The notes under the pieces: model-generated
Databases searched by the model: none
What the model was told of the DNA's origin: nothing
What the model saw: the letters and a program-made list of their open reading frames with translations, nothing else
Origin: an uncultured Opitutaceae bacterium
GTDB taxonomy: Bacteria > Verrucomicrobiota > Verrucomicrobiia > Opitutales > Opitutaceae
DNA: 35,978 bases
NCBI GenBank assembly: GCA_903929355.1
Contig: CAIYUN010000006.1
Span: 1 to 35,978 of the forward strand
Reading direction: 5' to 3'
Made by a program: the position numbers and the translations under genes
Shown here: positions 16,976-25,295 of the stretch, in pieces
Numbering within the stretch: the stretch's first letter is position 1
How the letters are laid out: the number at the start of each line of letters is the position of its first letter

Positions 16976-17142
16976 CACAGAGCCCACAGAGATAAAAGCC
17001 GAGTTCACAGAGCAACAGCATCGGCCGGACCGAAGTTTCTGGTTTCACCCTCCAAGGGGGAAATCTCATGCTTGAAAACAAGTTTCGCAAGTGGTTTTCT
17101 CCGTGAACTCTGTGTCATATCTCTTTGCTCTCTGTGTAACCT
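16976..17142. repeat. Inverted pair of CTCTGTG-type repeats
   Basis: 16978-17016 carries the inverse form (CACAGAGCCCACAGAGATAA, then GAGTTCACAGAGCAACAG); 17095-17142 carries the forward form (TTTTCTCCGTGAACTCTGTG, then TATCTC and CTCTCTGTGTAACC). They are related to the copies at 107-180 and 2850-2918. Facing each other, they could form a large hairpin in the 281 bp gap between the GntR gene and the ASKHA-like gene, perhaps ending transcription of the latter. No gene is visible in the gap. Confidence 0.5.
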
Positions 17143-17158
17143 TGCTGCCGTTTTAGGT

Positions 17159-18226
17159 TCAGGCGGTTTCCCTGTTTGCGGAGCCGGGGACGTCGTTGAA
17201 GCGAGCTTGCCACGGCGCGGCGGCCTCGGGGTGCACGGGATCAAAGGCGGCCACGGCACCGAGGAGACCGAGCCACGCCGGCGGAATGCGGTCCGACTGG
17301 ATTCCGCGGGAGAAAACGAGGTGCCGCGCCTCCGCCCAGGCGGCCACATCCAGGCCAAAAGGCTGCAGGCCGAGCGCCGCGGCCAAAGTCGCGGCGGGCC
17401 ACGCCTGCCCGTCGCAAAGGCCCTGGCACACAAGAGTGGCCGGGCGCTGGCGCAGGCTGGCCAGGGCGGGTTTTAACCGGTTCGCGAGCGGCTGCATGAT
17501 TTTTGCCCCAAGTCCGGTGAAATCATAGTCCGGGCCGTGGAGCAGCCGCACGGCGGTGCCCCGCAGCCGGAGCTTGAGCGCGGCCTGCAGGGCGTCCGCC
17601 ACCGTGCCCAGACCGGCTGCGACCGTGACCACGTTCTGCACGCCGCCAGCGGTGATCACCAACAGGTCGGTGCGGGTCTCACTGATGTCGCACAGCAACA
17701 GCGGCACGGCGGACGGCAGCGCGCCGACTGTGCCAGCGAGGGCTCCGGCCAGCGCGAGTCGGGCTGACTGGGAGTGGAGCGGCGCGACACCCCAGCGGGC
17801 CAGCTGGCCAAAAGTCTCCGCGCAGCCGGGCGCGAGCAGCACGTCGAGCAGCCAAATCTGGCCGATGGCCGGCGGACCGCCCGAGTCGGACGCGCACCAG
17901 GCCCATGCAGCCGACGCGCCAGCGTGGTCGAACCGGTGGCTGAGCAACCGGCGCACGGCCGCCGCGTCAGTGACCCGCATGGACTGGTCGGAGGATGCGC
18001 GCACGATGCTCCGCAGGCGGGGCCGCAACAGCACCACCGACCCCGGCTTCCCGCCGGCGGGGACAAACTCCCGGATCGCAGCCAGGGCGTTTCCCGGGTC
18101 GCCCAGCCAAACCTCACGCAATTCCTCCACCTCGCGGCGCTTCGGACCAAGGCGGACCCGCGCCAACACCACCGTCTGTTCCCCCAACTCAAGGAAACAT
18201 AGCGTGGGAAACGGGTGCTTGGTCAT
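17159..18226 (-). CDS. Uncharacterised ASKHA-like (PilM-like) protein
   Basis: 355 residues, soluble. I do not recognise a close family. The segment VPLLLCDISETRTDLLVITA followed by GGVQNVVTVAAGLGTVADAL (about 180-220) resembles the second phosphate loop and connecting region of actin-like ATPases such as PilM/FtsA (D-I-G-x-x-x-T). The N-terminus PTLCFLELGEQTVVLARVRL likewise resembles the first phosphate strand of PilM. It is 87 bp downstream of the coiled-coil gene and on the same strand, so the two may be co-transcribed. A role as a cytoplasmic scaffold or pilus-type assembly factor is possible but unproven. No Shine-Dalgarno motif; start chosen as the first ATG before the hydrophobic strand. 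Confidence 0.5.
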   Translation of the reverse strand: MTKHPFPTLCFLELGEQTVVLARVRLGPKRREVEELREVWLGDPGNALAAIREFVPAGGKPGSVVLLRPRLRSIVRASSDQSMRVTDAAAVRRLLSHRFDHAGASAAWAWCASDSGGPPAIGQIWLLDVLLAPGCAETFGQLARWGVAPLHSQSARLALAGALAGTVGALPSAVPLLLCDISETRTDLLVITAGGVQNVVTVAAGLGTVADALQAALKLRLRGTAVRLLHGPDYDFTGLGAKIMQPLANRLKPALASLRQRPATLVCQGLCDGQAWPAATLAAALGLQPFGLDVAAWAEARHLVFSRGIQSDRIPPAWLGLLGAVAAFDPVHPEAAAPWQARFNDVPGSANRETA

Positions 18227-18313
18227 CGGGCAAAGAGGTCGGGAGGGCGCGGTGGGCTGGCGGTTTAACCGGGGGCGAAGGGCGGGCTGGGTGGGCGGGC
18301 TGCCGGAGGCGGC

Positions 18314-19489
18314 TCACCGGCCGTTGGGCGTGGCCGGACCGGGGACGGGGGCCTTGACGGTCTCGGCCGCCTCCCGGCCGAAGCCGGCGAAAAAGGATTT
18401 GCGGGCGGGCTTGTCCGCCGAGGGAGTGTCGCCCTTGTCTGACGGGCCGGGTCCGTTTTTCGGCCGATCGGACCCGGGGGAGGCCGGGGAGCTATTCGCG
18501 AGGCTCTGACGCTTGATCTCAATGTCAGCCTCGGCCTTCTCCAGCTCGGCCAGCTCGAGGGCCAGCAAGGCGCGCAACCGGGCGATTTCGGCCGCTTCCA
18601 ATGCACCGTTGGTCCCATCGGAGGGTTGGGCGCTGGCCACCGTCAACGCCGCAGCGTGAATTTCGGTGCGGCCCGCGGCCTCCTGTTGTTGGAGCGTGGC
18701 CTGACGCGCCTGCCACGACTCCTGATGTTCGGTCGTGCGATTGGCCAGGTCCGCCTGCTCGGTGGCGAGACGGGCGGCGGTCTCGTTCGTGCGCTCGGCG
18801 AGGGCGGTGACCCGGGCGAGCTCGGCCTGCAACCTCGCCTCGCCCTCGGTGAGGCCGGCCCGCCCGGCCTGAAGTTCCGCGGCGGAGGCGGCGAGGGCGG
18901 CGCGCTCGGCCGCGACACTTTCCCGCAAGGCCTGCAGTTCCTGCTCCAACTGCTGTCGCTGACTCCCGGCCTTCTGCCGCTCGGTTTCAAGTTCCTGCTG
19001 GGCGGCGGTCAGCGCGGCCCGCGTCGGGCCAAACTCACCCGCTTTGGCGTGCTCCGCCGCCAGTTCGGCCGCCAAGGTGGCGCGTTCGGCGGCGATCCCG
19101 TCCCGCAAGGCCTGCAGCTCCTGCTCCAACTGCTGTTGCCGCTGCTGGGCCCCCAGACGTTCGCGCTGGAACTCCTCACGGGCAGCGGCGAGGGCGGCCT
19201 GGGCCGGGACGAGCTCGCCGGCTTTGACGCGTTCCGCGGCCAGCTCGGCCGCCAGTTCAGTGCGCTCGGCCTTGAGGCTGTCACGCAAGTCCTGCAGATC
19301 CTGCTCAAACTGCTGAAGCCGGCGCCGGGCTTTCTCCCGCTCGTGCTCGAGTTCCTTGCGGGCGGCGATGAGCGCGGCCCGGGCCGGGCCGAGCTCACCG
19401 GCATTGGCGCGTTCGGCGGCCAGTTCGGCGGCCAGCGTGGCGTTTTGCGCCGCAGCGCTGTCGCGCGCGGTTTGCAGCTCATGCTCCAA
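18314..19489 (-). CDS. C-terminal part of the giant coiled-coil protein (out of frame with its 5' part)
   Basis: 391 residues starting at ATG 19489 (MEHELQTARDSAAAQ). This is the natural continuation of the repeat protein encoded from 23493: repeats 22-25 of the array, each opening with LEQEL/FEQDL, then a ~65-residue Ala/Glu-rich coiled-coil and a disordered Pro/Ser/Lys tail (PASPGSDRPKNGPGPSDKGD) ending ATPNGR. The internal ATG is probably not a normal start; the segment was most likely translated as part of the longer protein until a one-base change near 19499-19500 put it out of frame. Restoring one A in the minus-strand run CGGAACAGCAGC gives R-K-Q-Q-Q-L-E-H, which fits the repeat consensus exactly. 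Confidence 0.6.
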   Translation of the reverse strand: MEHELQTARDSAAAQNATLAAELAAERANAGELGPARAALIAARKELEHEREKARRRLQQFEQDLQDLRDSLKAERTELAAELAAERVKAGELVPAQAALAAAREEFQRERLGAQQRQQQLEQELQALRDGIAAERATLAAELAAEHAKAGEFGPTRAALTAAQQELETERQKAGSQRQQLEQELQALRESVAAERAALAASAAELQAGRAGLTEGEARLQAELARVTALAERTNETAARLATEQADLANRTTEHQESWQARQATLQQQEAAGRTEIHAAALTVASAQPSDGTNGALEAAEIARLRALLALELAELEKAEADIEIKRQSLANSSPASPGSDRPKNGPGPSDKGDTPSADKPARKSFFAGFGREAAETVKAPVPGPATPNGR

Positions 19490-22400
19490 CTGCTGCTGTT
19501 CCGCCCCGCTTCCAGCTTTTCGGTCTCCCGTTCCTGCAGGGCGGCGGCGAGGGCGGCCTGGGCCGGGGCGAGCTCACCGGCTTTGGCCCGCTCCGCGGCC
19601 AGTTCGGCGTCCCGTTGGGCGCGTTCGGCGGCGATACTTTCGCGCAAGCCCTGCAGCTCCTGCGCGTACTGCTGTTGCCGACGCTCGGACTCCTGACGCT
19701 CAGCTTTCAATTCCTTCCGGGCGGCCGCGAGCGCCCCCCGCGCCGGGGCGAGTTCCCCGCCCTTGGCGCGCTCGGCGGTCAGTTCGGCCGACAGTTTGGC
19801 GCGTTCGGCCGTGGTGCGGTCGCGCAACGCCTGCAGCTCCTGCTCCAACTGCTGTTGCCGGCGCCCGGCCTCCTGACGCTCGGTGGCGAGTTCCTCCCGG
19901 GTGGCGGCCAGGGCGGCCCGCGCCGGCGCGAGCTCACTGGCGGTGGCGCGCTCGGCGGCCAGGGCGGCCTGTTCCGTCGCGAGGGTGTCGCGCAAGGTCT
20001 GCAGCTCCTGCTCCCACTGCTGTTGCCGACGCCCGGCCTCCTCGCGCTCGGTTTTCAGTTCCTTCCGGGTGGCCGCGAGCGCCCCCCGCGCCGGGGCGAG
20101 TTCCCCGGCCTTGACGCGCTCCGCCGCCAGTTCGGCGGCCAGGCTCGCGAGTTCGGCCGTGGTGCTGGCGCGCAAAGTCTGCAACTCCTGCTCCCACTGC
20201 TGTCGCCCGCGCCCGGCCTCCTGGCGCTCGGTCACGAGTTCCTGTTGGGCGGCCGCGAGCGCGGCCCGCGCCGGTGCAAGCTCGGCCGCAGTGGCGCGCT
20301 CCGCGGTTAATTCGGCGGCCAGACTGGCGCGCTCGGCCGTGGTGCTGTCATGCAAAGCCTGCAAATCCTGCTCCAACTGCTGTTGGCGATGCCGGGCTTC
20401 CTGGCGTTCGCGCTCGAGCACCTGGCCGGTCGAGGTGAGGCTGTCGCGCAAGGCCTGCAGCTCCTGCTCCCACTGCTGTTGCTTCCGCCGGGCCTCCTGC
20501 TGCCCGGCCTCCAGCTCCTGCCGGACGGCGGCCAGCTCGGCCCGGGCCGGCGCGAGCTCACTGGCGATGGCGTGCTCCGCGGCAAATTCGGCGCGAGCCG
20601 TGGCGAGGCTGTCGCGCAAGGCCTGCAATTCCTGCTCAAACTGTTGTTGCCGACGCCCGGCCTCCTGGTGCTCGGCCTCCAGTTCCTGGCGGGCGGACGT
20701 GAGCGCGGCCTGGGCCGGGGCGAGTTCACCGGCCGTGGCCCGCTCGGCGGCGAGGCTGTCGCGCAGGACCTGCAACTCCTGCTCCAACAGCTGTTGCCGA
20801 CGCCCGGACTCCTGGCGTTCGCTCACCTGTTCCTCGCGGGTGGCGGCGAGCGCGGCCCGGGCCGGGGCCAGCTCACGGGCGGTGGCACGTTCGGTGGCAA
20901 GCTGGGTGGCAAGTTCGGAGCGTTCGGTGGCAAAACCATCCCGCAGGGCGTGCAGCTCCTGTTCCAACGCCTGGTGCCGGCGCCCGGCCTCCTGCCGCTC
21001 GGTCTCCAGTTCCTGACGCGTGGCGGCGAGGGCGGCAAGGGCCGGTGCGAGCTCGCTGGCCGTGGCGCTCTCGGCCGCAAGTTTGGCGTCTGATTCCGCC
21101 CGCTCGGCGGCAAAGCCCTCGCGCAGGGTCTGCAGTTCCTGCTCCAACTGCTGTTGTCGGCGCGTCCCTTCCTGACGGGCGCCCTCGAGTTCCTGCCGGG
21201 CGGTCGCGACGGCCGCCTGCTCGCCGGCGAGGCCGACCCGCAAGGTCTGCAACTCCTGCTCCACCTCCTGCTGCCAGCGCAAGGCCGCGTCGCGTTCGGT
21301 CTCCTGTTCCTGCCGGGCGGTGGCCAGCGCGGCCCGCGCCGGCGCGAGCTCGGCCGCCGTGGCACTCTCGACGGCAAGTTTGGCGGCCAGTTCGGTCCGC
21401 TCCGCGGCAAACGCGTCGCGCACGGTCTGCAGTTCCTGCTCCAAGTGTAGTTGTCGGCGCCCAGCCTCCTGAAGCCCGGCCTCCCGTTCCTCCTGGGCGG
21501 CGGCCAGCGCGGTGCGCCCGCTGGCAACGCCGTCCCGCAAAGTCTTGAGTTCCTGCTCCACCTCTTGTTGCCAGCGCAACGCCGCCTCACGTTCGGTCTC
21601 CTGTTCCTGGCGGGCGGCGGCCAGCTCGGCCCGGGCCGGCGCGAGCTCGGCCGCCGTGGCGCTCTCGACGGCAAGTTTGGCGGCCAGTTCGGTCCGCTCC
21701 GCGGCAAACGCGTCGCGCAGGGTCTGCAGCTCCTGCTCCAAGTGCTGTTGCCGGCGCCCGGCCTCCTGAAGCCCGGTCTCCCGTTCCTCATGGGCGGCGG
21801 CCAGCGCGGTGCGCCCGCTGGCAACGCCGTCCCGCAAAGTCTTGAGTTCCTGCTCCACCTCTTGGTGCCAGCGCAACGCCGCCTCGCGCTCGGTCTCCTG
21901 TTCCTGGCGGGCGGCGGCGAGCTCGGCCCGGGCCGGCGCGAGCTCGCTCGCCGTGGCGCTCTCGGCCGCAAGTTTGGCGGCGAGTTCGGTCCGTTCGGCG
22001 GCAAACGCGTCGCGCAGGGTCTGCAGCTCCTGCTCCAAGTGCTGTTGACGGCGCCCGGCCTCCTGACGCCCGGCCTCCCGTTCCTCCTGGGCGGCGGCCA
22101 GCGCGGCCCGTCCGGTCGCGACGTCGTCCCGCAAAGTCTTGAGCTCCTGCTCCACCTCTTGTTGCCAGCGCAAGGCCGCCTCGCGTTCGGTCTCCTGTTC
22201 CCGCCGAGCGGCGGCGAGCGCCGCACCTTCGTTCGCGACGCCGTCCCGCAACGCCTGCAGCTCCTGCTCCAAGGCTTGTTGACGACGCCCGGCCTCCTGG
22301 CGCTCGGCCGCAAGTTCCTGCTGCGCGGCCTCGAGCGCGGCCTGCGCCGGCGCCAGCTTCCCGGCAAGGGTGCGCTCGGCGGCAAGTTCGGTGGCGTAGC

Positions 22401-22750
22401 CTTCCCGCAGGTCCGTCAGTTGCTGCTCCAGATGCTGTTGCCGGAGCAGGGCCTCCTGGCGTTCGGTCTCGATTTCCTGATGCGCCGACTCAAGCTCCCC
22501 GGCCTTGGTGCGCTCGGCGGCAAGTTCGGCGGCCACTTCGGCGCGTTCGGCGGTGAGGCTGTCCCGCAAGGTCTGCAACTCCTGCTCAAACTGCTGGAGC
22601 CGGCGGCGGGCCTCCGATTTTTCCGTCTCGAGCTCCTGCCGGGCGGCGGTGAGCTCGGCCCGGGCCGGCGCGAGCTCCGCGGCCGCAGTCTGCTCGATGG
22701 CCTGGTGGGCGCGCAGGGCCTTCAGTTCCTGGTCCATCTGCTGCATTTGC
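19000..22750 (-). repeat. Coding tandem repeat array (~180 bp and ~117 bp units, 297 bp higher-order unit)
   Basis: The + strand repeats CTGCAGCTCCTGCTCCAACT roughly every 117-180 bp across this span. The best-conserved block lies at about 21300-22200, where equivalent positions recur at exactly 297 bp intervals (GCAAACG at 21407-21413, 21704-21710, 22001-22007). Near-identity of these copies implies recent unequal recombination, and such arrays are also prone to assembly collapse and frameshift errors. Confidence 0.85.
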
Positions 22751-23493
22751 GCCCGGTGGTTCTGGCGTTCCTGCACGATGGCCTCCCGTTCATCGGCGAA
22801 GGCGACCTCCTGGCGGTCGAGCTTTTCCTGCCGGGCCTGGAGCGCGGCGCGGTCGGCGACGAGTTGTTTGATCAGGGCCGGGATGTTGGCGGCCCCGGGG
22901 GTCTTGACCTCGATGCCGCCTTTTTTGCCGGCGGTCTTGGCCAGGGCGGCGGCATCAGGAGCCGCGGGGGCGACCGTTTTCCCCTCATCCTTCAGAAATT
23001 CCACCGTCAGGGGCGTGACCGCGGTGCAGAAAACCGACCGATGCTGTTGGTCCAATCCCATGAAATCGGCCAGAAGGGACACGACGCCGTCGAGATTGTA
23101 AGGCGGGGTGTACATGTCCTTGAGACCAAGCCGGATTCCCCGTACGACTGAAGCCACGTCGAGACGGTCGGCCACGAGCACAACCTTGGCGGAGGGTTGG
23201 GCCCGTCGGATTTTCTCCACAAATCCGAGGCCGCAGTCCTTGGCCTTGCGGCAGTCGGCAAAGACCACATCGCTGTACTCGAAGTTCAGAAACTCGTCGA
23301 ACTGAACCTCATCCCCAATATCCAGCACGTGCATGTTGGTGCCGCTAAAGACCATGGATCGCGCACGGATAAACGTCTGTTGGTATTTCACCAACAACAT
23401 TTTAACAAATACATTGCCGCCACCTGAGCGCTCAGTCAAGGGGATGTAAGCCTGATTGGGAGCGATCGCAGGACTGGGCTTGGCGGGCGGCAT
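19009..23493 (-). CDS. Giant repeat protein: receiver-like head plus ~21 coiled-coil repeats, frameshifted near 19500
   Basis: 1494 residues as read; about 1726 if the frameshift near 19499-19500 is mended and joined to the part ending at 18314. Residues ~30-145 look like a response-regulator receiver fold (MLLVKYQQTFIRARSMVF, a possible phospho-acceptor in DVVFADCRKAKDCG, then AKVVLVADRLD and IRLGLKDMYTPP). From ~230 on, a run of coiled-coil units follows, each opening with LEQELQTLRD and containing ELAPARAALAAARQELETER. The full unit is 60 residues; shorter ones are 39. Three 99-residue (297 bp) higher-order repeats are almost identical at DNA level (21407, 21704 and 22001 mark equivalent positions). 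The last ~164 residues as read are out-of-frame and Pro/Arg-rich. No signal peptide or membrane segment; probably a long cytoplasmic filament or scaffold. Start ATG 23493 has no Shine-Dalgarno motif. Confidence 0.65.
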   Translation of the reverse strand: MPPAKPSPAIAPNQAYIPLTERSGGGNVFVKMLLVKYQQTFIRARSMVFSGTNMHVLDIGDEVQFDEFLNFEYSDVVFADCRKAKDCGLGFVEKIRRAQPSAKVVLVADRLDVASVVRGIRLGLKDMYTPPYNLDGVVSLLADFMGLDQQHRSVFCTAVTPLTVEFLKDEGKTVAPAAPDAAALAKTAGKKGGIEVKTPGAANIPALIKQLVADRAALQARQEKLDRQEVAFADEREAIVQERQNHRAQMQQMDQELKALRAHQAIEQTAAAELAPARAELTAARQELETEKSEARRRLQQFEQELQTLRDSLTAERAEVAAELAAERTKAGELESAHQEIETERQEALLRQQHLEQQLTDLREGYATELAAERTLAGKLAPAQAALEAAQQELAAERQEAGRRQQALEQELQALRDGVANEGAALAAARREQETEREAALRWQQEVEQELKTLRDDVATGRAALAAAQEEREAGRQEAGRRQQHLEQELQTLRDAFAAERTELAAKLAAESATASELAPARAELAAARQEQETEREAALRWHQEVEQELKTLRDGVASGRTALAAAHEERETGLQEAGRRQQHLEQELQTLRDAFAAERTELAAKLAVESATAAELAPARAELAAARQEQETEREAALRWQQEVEQELKTLRDGVASGRTALAAAQEEREAGLQEAGRRQLHLEQELQTVRDAFAAERTELAAKLAVESATAAELAPARAALATARQEQETERDAALRWQQEVEQELQTLRVGLAGEQAAVATARQELEGARQEGTRRQQQLEQELQTLREGFAAERAESDAKLAAESATASELAPALAALAATRQELETERQEAGRRHQALEQELHALRDGFATERSELATQLATERATARELAPARAALAATREEQVSERQESGRRQQLLEQELQVLRDSLAAERATAGELAPAQAALTSARQELEAEHQEAGRRQQQFEQELQALRDSLATARAEFAAEHAIASELAPARAELAAVRQELEAGQQEARRKQQQWEQELQALRDSLTSTGQVLERERQEARHRQQQLEQDLQALHDSTTAERASLAAELTAERATAAELAPARAALAAAQQELVTERQEAGRGRQQWEQELQTLRASTTAELASLAAELAAERVKAGELAPARGALAATRKELKTEREEAGRRQQQWEQELQTLRDTLATEQAALAAERATASELAPARAALAATREELATERQEAGRRQQQLEQELQALRDRTTAERAKLSAELTAERAKGGELAPARGALAAARKELKAERQESERRQQQYAQELQGLRESIAAERAQRDAELAAERAKAGELAPAQAALAAALQERETEKLEAGRNSSSWSMSCKPRATALRRKTPRWPPNWPPNAPMPVSSARPGPRSSPPARNSSTSGRKPGAGFSSLSRICRTCVTASRPSALNWRPSWPRNASKPASSSRPRPPSPLPVRSSSANVWGPSSGNSSWSRSCRPCGTGSPPNAPPWRPNWRRSTPKRVSLARRGPR

Positions 23494-23605
23494 TTGGGTC
23501 GCGTTAAAGTTCGATCCTAATAGGGTGTAAACCCCAATGGGATGCGAATATGGGGCAAAAAGCCGGGTGTTTTGTCAAGGTTATTGTCTGGGGTGAAATA
23601 CCTAA

Positions 23606-23634
23606 TTGACATCAGGTGTAAATCTGACGAATCT
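23606..23634 (+). promoter_or_regulatory. Weak sigma-70-type promoter candidate for the 23846-24805 gene
   Basis: TTGACA (23606-23611), 17 bases, GAATCT (23629-23634). The -35 is perfect, the -10 poor. It lies in the 352 bp divergent region between the coiled-coil gene (-) and the helical protein gene (+). A 41-codon frame at 23713-23838 (MPTGSATSTPAAAIAWLRLA) is present but not convincing as a gene. Confidence 0.3.
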
Positions 23635-23845
23635 GCTGGGCATCAAGTCTTTTGCCACTGCTCCCTCCATCTGAGTCCCGGGTGGGCTGGAAGCCTTAAG
23701 ACCGACACCACCATGCCCACAGGTTCCGCCACCTCAACGCCTGCCGCCGCCATCGCGTGGCTGCGGCTTGCCAGGTTCATCCTGATCCAAAAGAACCGAA
23801 ACATCACGATCGGTGTTGGACGCCGAGAGTTGGAATAGCATTTGC

Positions 23846-24805
23846 ATGGAGAACCAAATGGAACTGCCTGAAGACATCATCGGCTGGCTGCGCGACGAGG
23901 CCTACCTGAGCCTCTGCGGAGAGGCTGTGCGCGCCGCACTGGACAGCGCCGCCAAGGAGAAGGATGCCGTCGCCAGCACGCGCCCGCCCTTTGGCGTGCT
24001 CGCGTCCAAGAAGGCCCGCGAAACCTTTGAGCACTCGATGCACACCGTGCTCACCACCGAGGTCGCCCTGCATAACCGTCAGGAAAAAATCCAGGCGCTG
24101 GAAGGCGCCGTGATGGCAAGACTGCGGCCCGCGCTGCACCGGTACCTCGAAGGCCTCTCCACCGACTACCGGCAGCGCCCCGAGGTGCTGGCCGCAGTTG
24201 ACGCCTGGGAGGCGCTGCTGGAGGGCTACGGCGAGCAGCTCCAGGCGTTCGCACGCGAGCTGCGCCAGACCCTCAACGCCATCAGCGGCCCGGCCCCCGT
24301 GACGCAGGAGGAGTTTGAGGAGCGCATGCGCACCTATGCCGCGCTGCACCACGCGGCCGGCGGCGTGGACGCGGTGGCCGGGGGGCTCGAGGCGGCCGCC
24401 CGGCGGCTCACCGCCTGCGCCAACCCCCTCTTCCCCTCGCCCACGGTGGGCGGTCCGCCGCTCACCGGCCAGGAACAATGGGCCGGGCGGGCGACCTCGC
24501 TCGGCGACACCGCGCTGGTCGCCGAGATCGGACGGGCCGAGGCGACGGTGCGCGAGCTGCTGGCCGACAATCTGGGCAGCCTGCATGCCCGGGCGGAGGC
24601 CGCGCGCGAGCAGATTGAACACGCGGCCGGCCAATACCTGCAATCCTACTGGAACCAACTGCGCGCCCACGCCACCGCCCATTATGTCGAGGAAAAGGAC
24701 GTGGACGAGGTGATCGCAGAGGTCACGGAGCGCCACCACACAGCCGAACTGAAACGCCAGCGGACGCGCCTGGCCACGGATGATCCCTACATGGGCGAGC
24801 GGTGA
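23846..24805 (+). CDS. Uncharacterised helical protein divergent from the coiled-coil gene
   Basis: 319 residues from ATG 23846 (MENQMELPEDIIGWLRDEAY); ATG 23861 is equally possible, and the frame is open from 23813. The protein is almost wholly alpha-helical, with charged amphipathic stretches such as RLRPALHRYLEGLSTDYRQR and ARAEAAREQIEHAAGQYLQS, and no signal peptide or membrane helix. I recognise no family. It is transcribed away from the giant coiled-coil gene and shares its 352 bp upstream region, which suggests a possible functional partnership with the coiled-coil/ASKHA pair. Its 3' end runs directly into a repeat cluster. Confidence 0.6.
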   Translation: MENQMELPEDIIGWLRDEAYLSLCGEAVRAALDSAAKEKDAVASTRPPFGVLASKKARETFEHSMHTVLTTEVALHNRQEKIQALEGAVMARLRPALHRYLEGLSTDYRQRPEVLAAVDAWEALLEGYGEQLQAFARELRQTLNAISGPAPVTQEEFEERMRTYAALHHAAGGVDAVAGGLEAAARRLTACANPLFPSPTVGGPPLTGQEQWAGRATSLGDTALVAEIGRAEATVRELLADNLGSLHARAEAAREQIEHAAGQYLQSYWNQLRAHATAHYVEEKDVDEVIAEVTERHHTAELKRQRTRLATDDPYMGER

Positions 24806-25200
24806 GGAGGGCGGAGGGTGGAGGCCAGAGGTCAGATGTCAGATGTCAGAGGGCGGAGGCCGGAAGCCAGAGGCCAGATGCCGGAGGGCAGAGGGCGGAG
24901 GGCGGAGGCCAGAGGTCAGAGGTCAGAGGTCGGAGGTCAGAGGGCGGAGGGCGGAGGTGGAGCGCGTTGACCCCAACGCGCTTCCGCCATCTCCGGGGTC
25001 GGACGTGACCGCCTTGTCGCGCCGGCTTGTCCGCCGTAGCATCAGCGAAGGTGGAAGGCTTGGCGAAGGCGGATGGGCGCGCCGCTCCGGGCGGGAGGCG
25101 CGACGCCCCCCGTCGCGGTCGGGAGGAGGCAACGCGACGAGGGCGTCGCGTCACCAGGAGACGGAAAGGAAGCCGGTTGAGTCAACCGGCTCCACCTGCC
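24806..25200. repeat. Repeat cluster: CAGAGGT low-complexity array plus REP-like palindromes
   Basis: 24825-24955 is made of short GGTCAGAGGTCAGAGGTC-type and GGGCGGAGG units. Then come the palindrome AGCGCGTTG-ACCC-CAACGCGCT (24961-24982), a reverse CCTTCGC-type REP unit (25025-25063), ACGCGACG-AGGG-CGTCGCGT (25132-25151) and AGCCGGTTGA-G-TCAACCGGCT (25172-25192). The same families recur at 26859-27181 and 28160-28460. A reading frame continuous with the GH28 gene passes through here, but its residues are repeat-derived. Confidence 0.8.
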
Positions 25201-25295
25201 GGACGGAATGGAAGCCCTTAGGGACAGCCATAGCGCCGCCGAATACCCTTGTCCGGGGCTGGCGGCCTGTGTTTACCCTTCCCCTCCCCTTCCCC

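Noticed and set aside
23713-23838. A 41-codon frame upstream of the helical protein gene
   Set aside because: Too short, no recognisable pattern and no ribosome-binding site; kept only as a note.
24825-24955. CRISPR-like appearance of the CAGAGGT array
   Set aside because: Units are 7-10 bp, variable and contiguous without unique spacers; no cas genes are present.
24780-25295. N-terminal extension of the GH28 frame upstream of 25296
   Set aside because: The residues come from repeat DNA (EGGGRRPEVR-like) and a perfect signal peptide starts at 25296.
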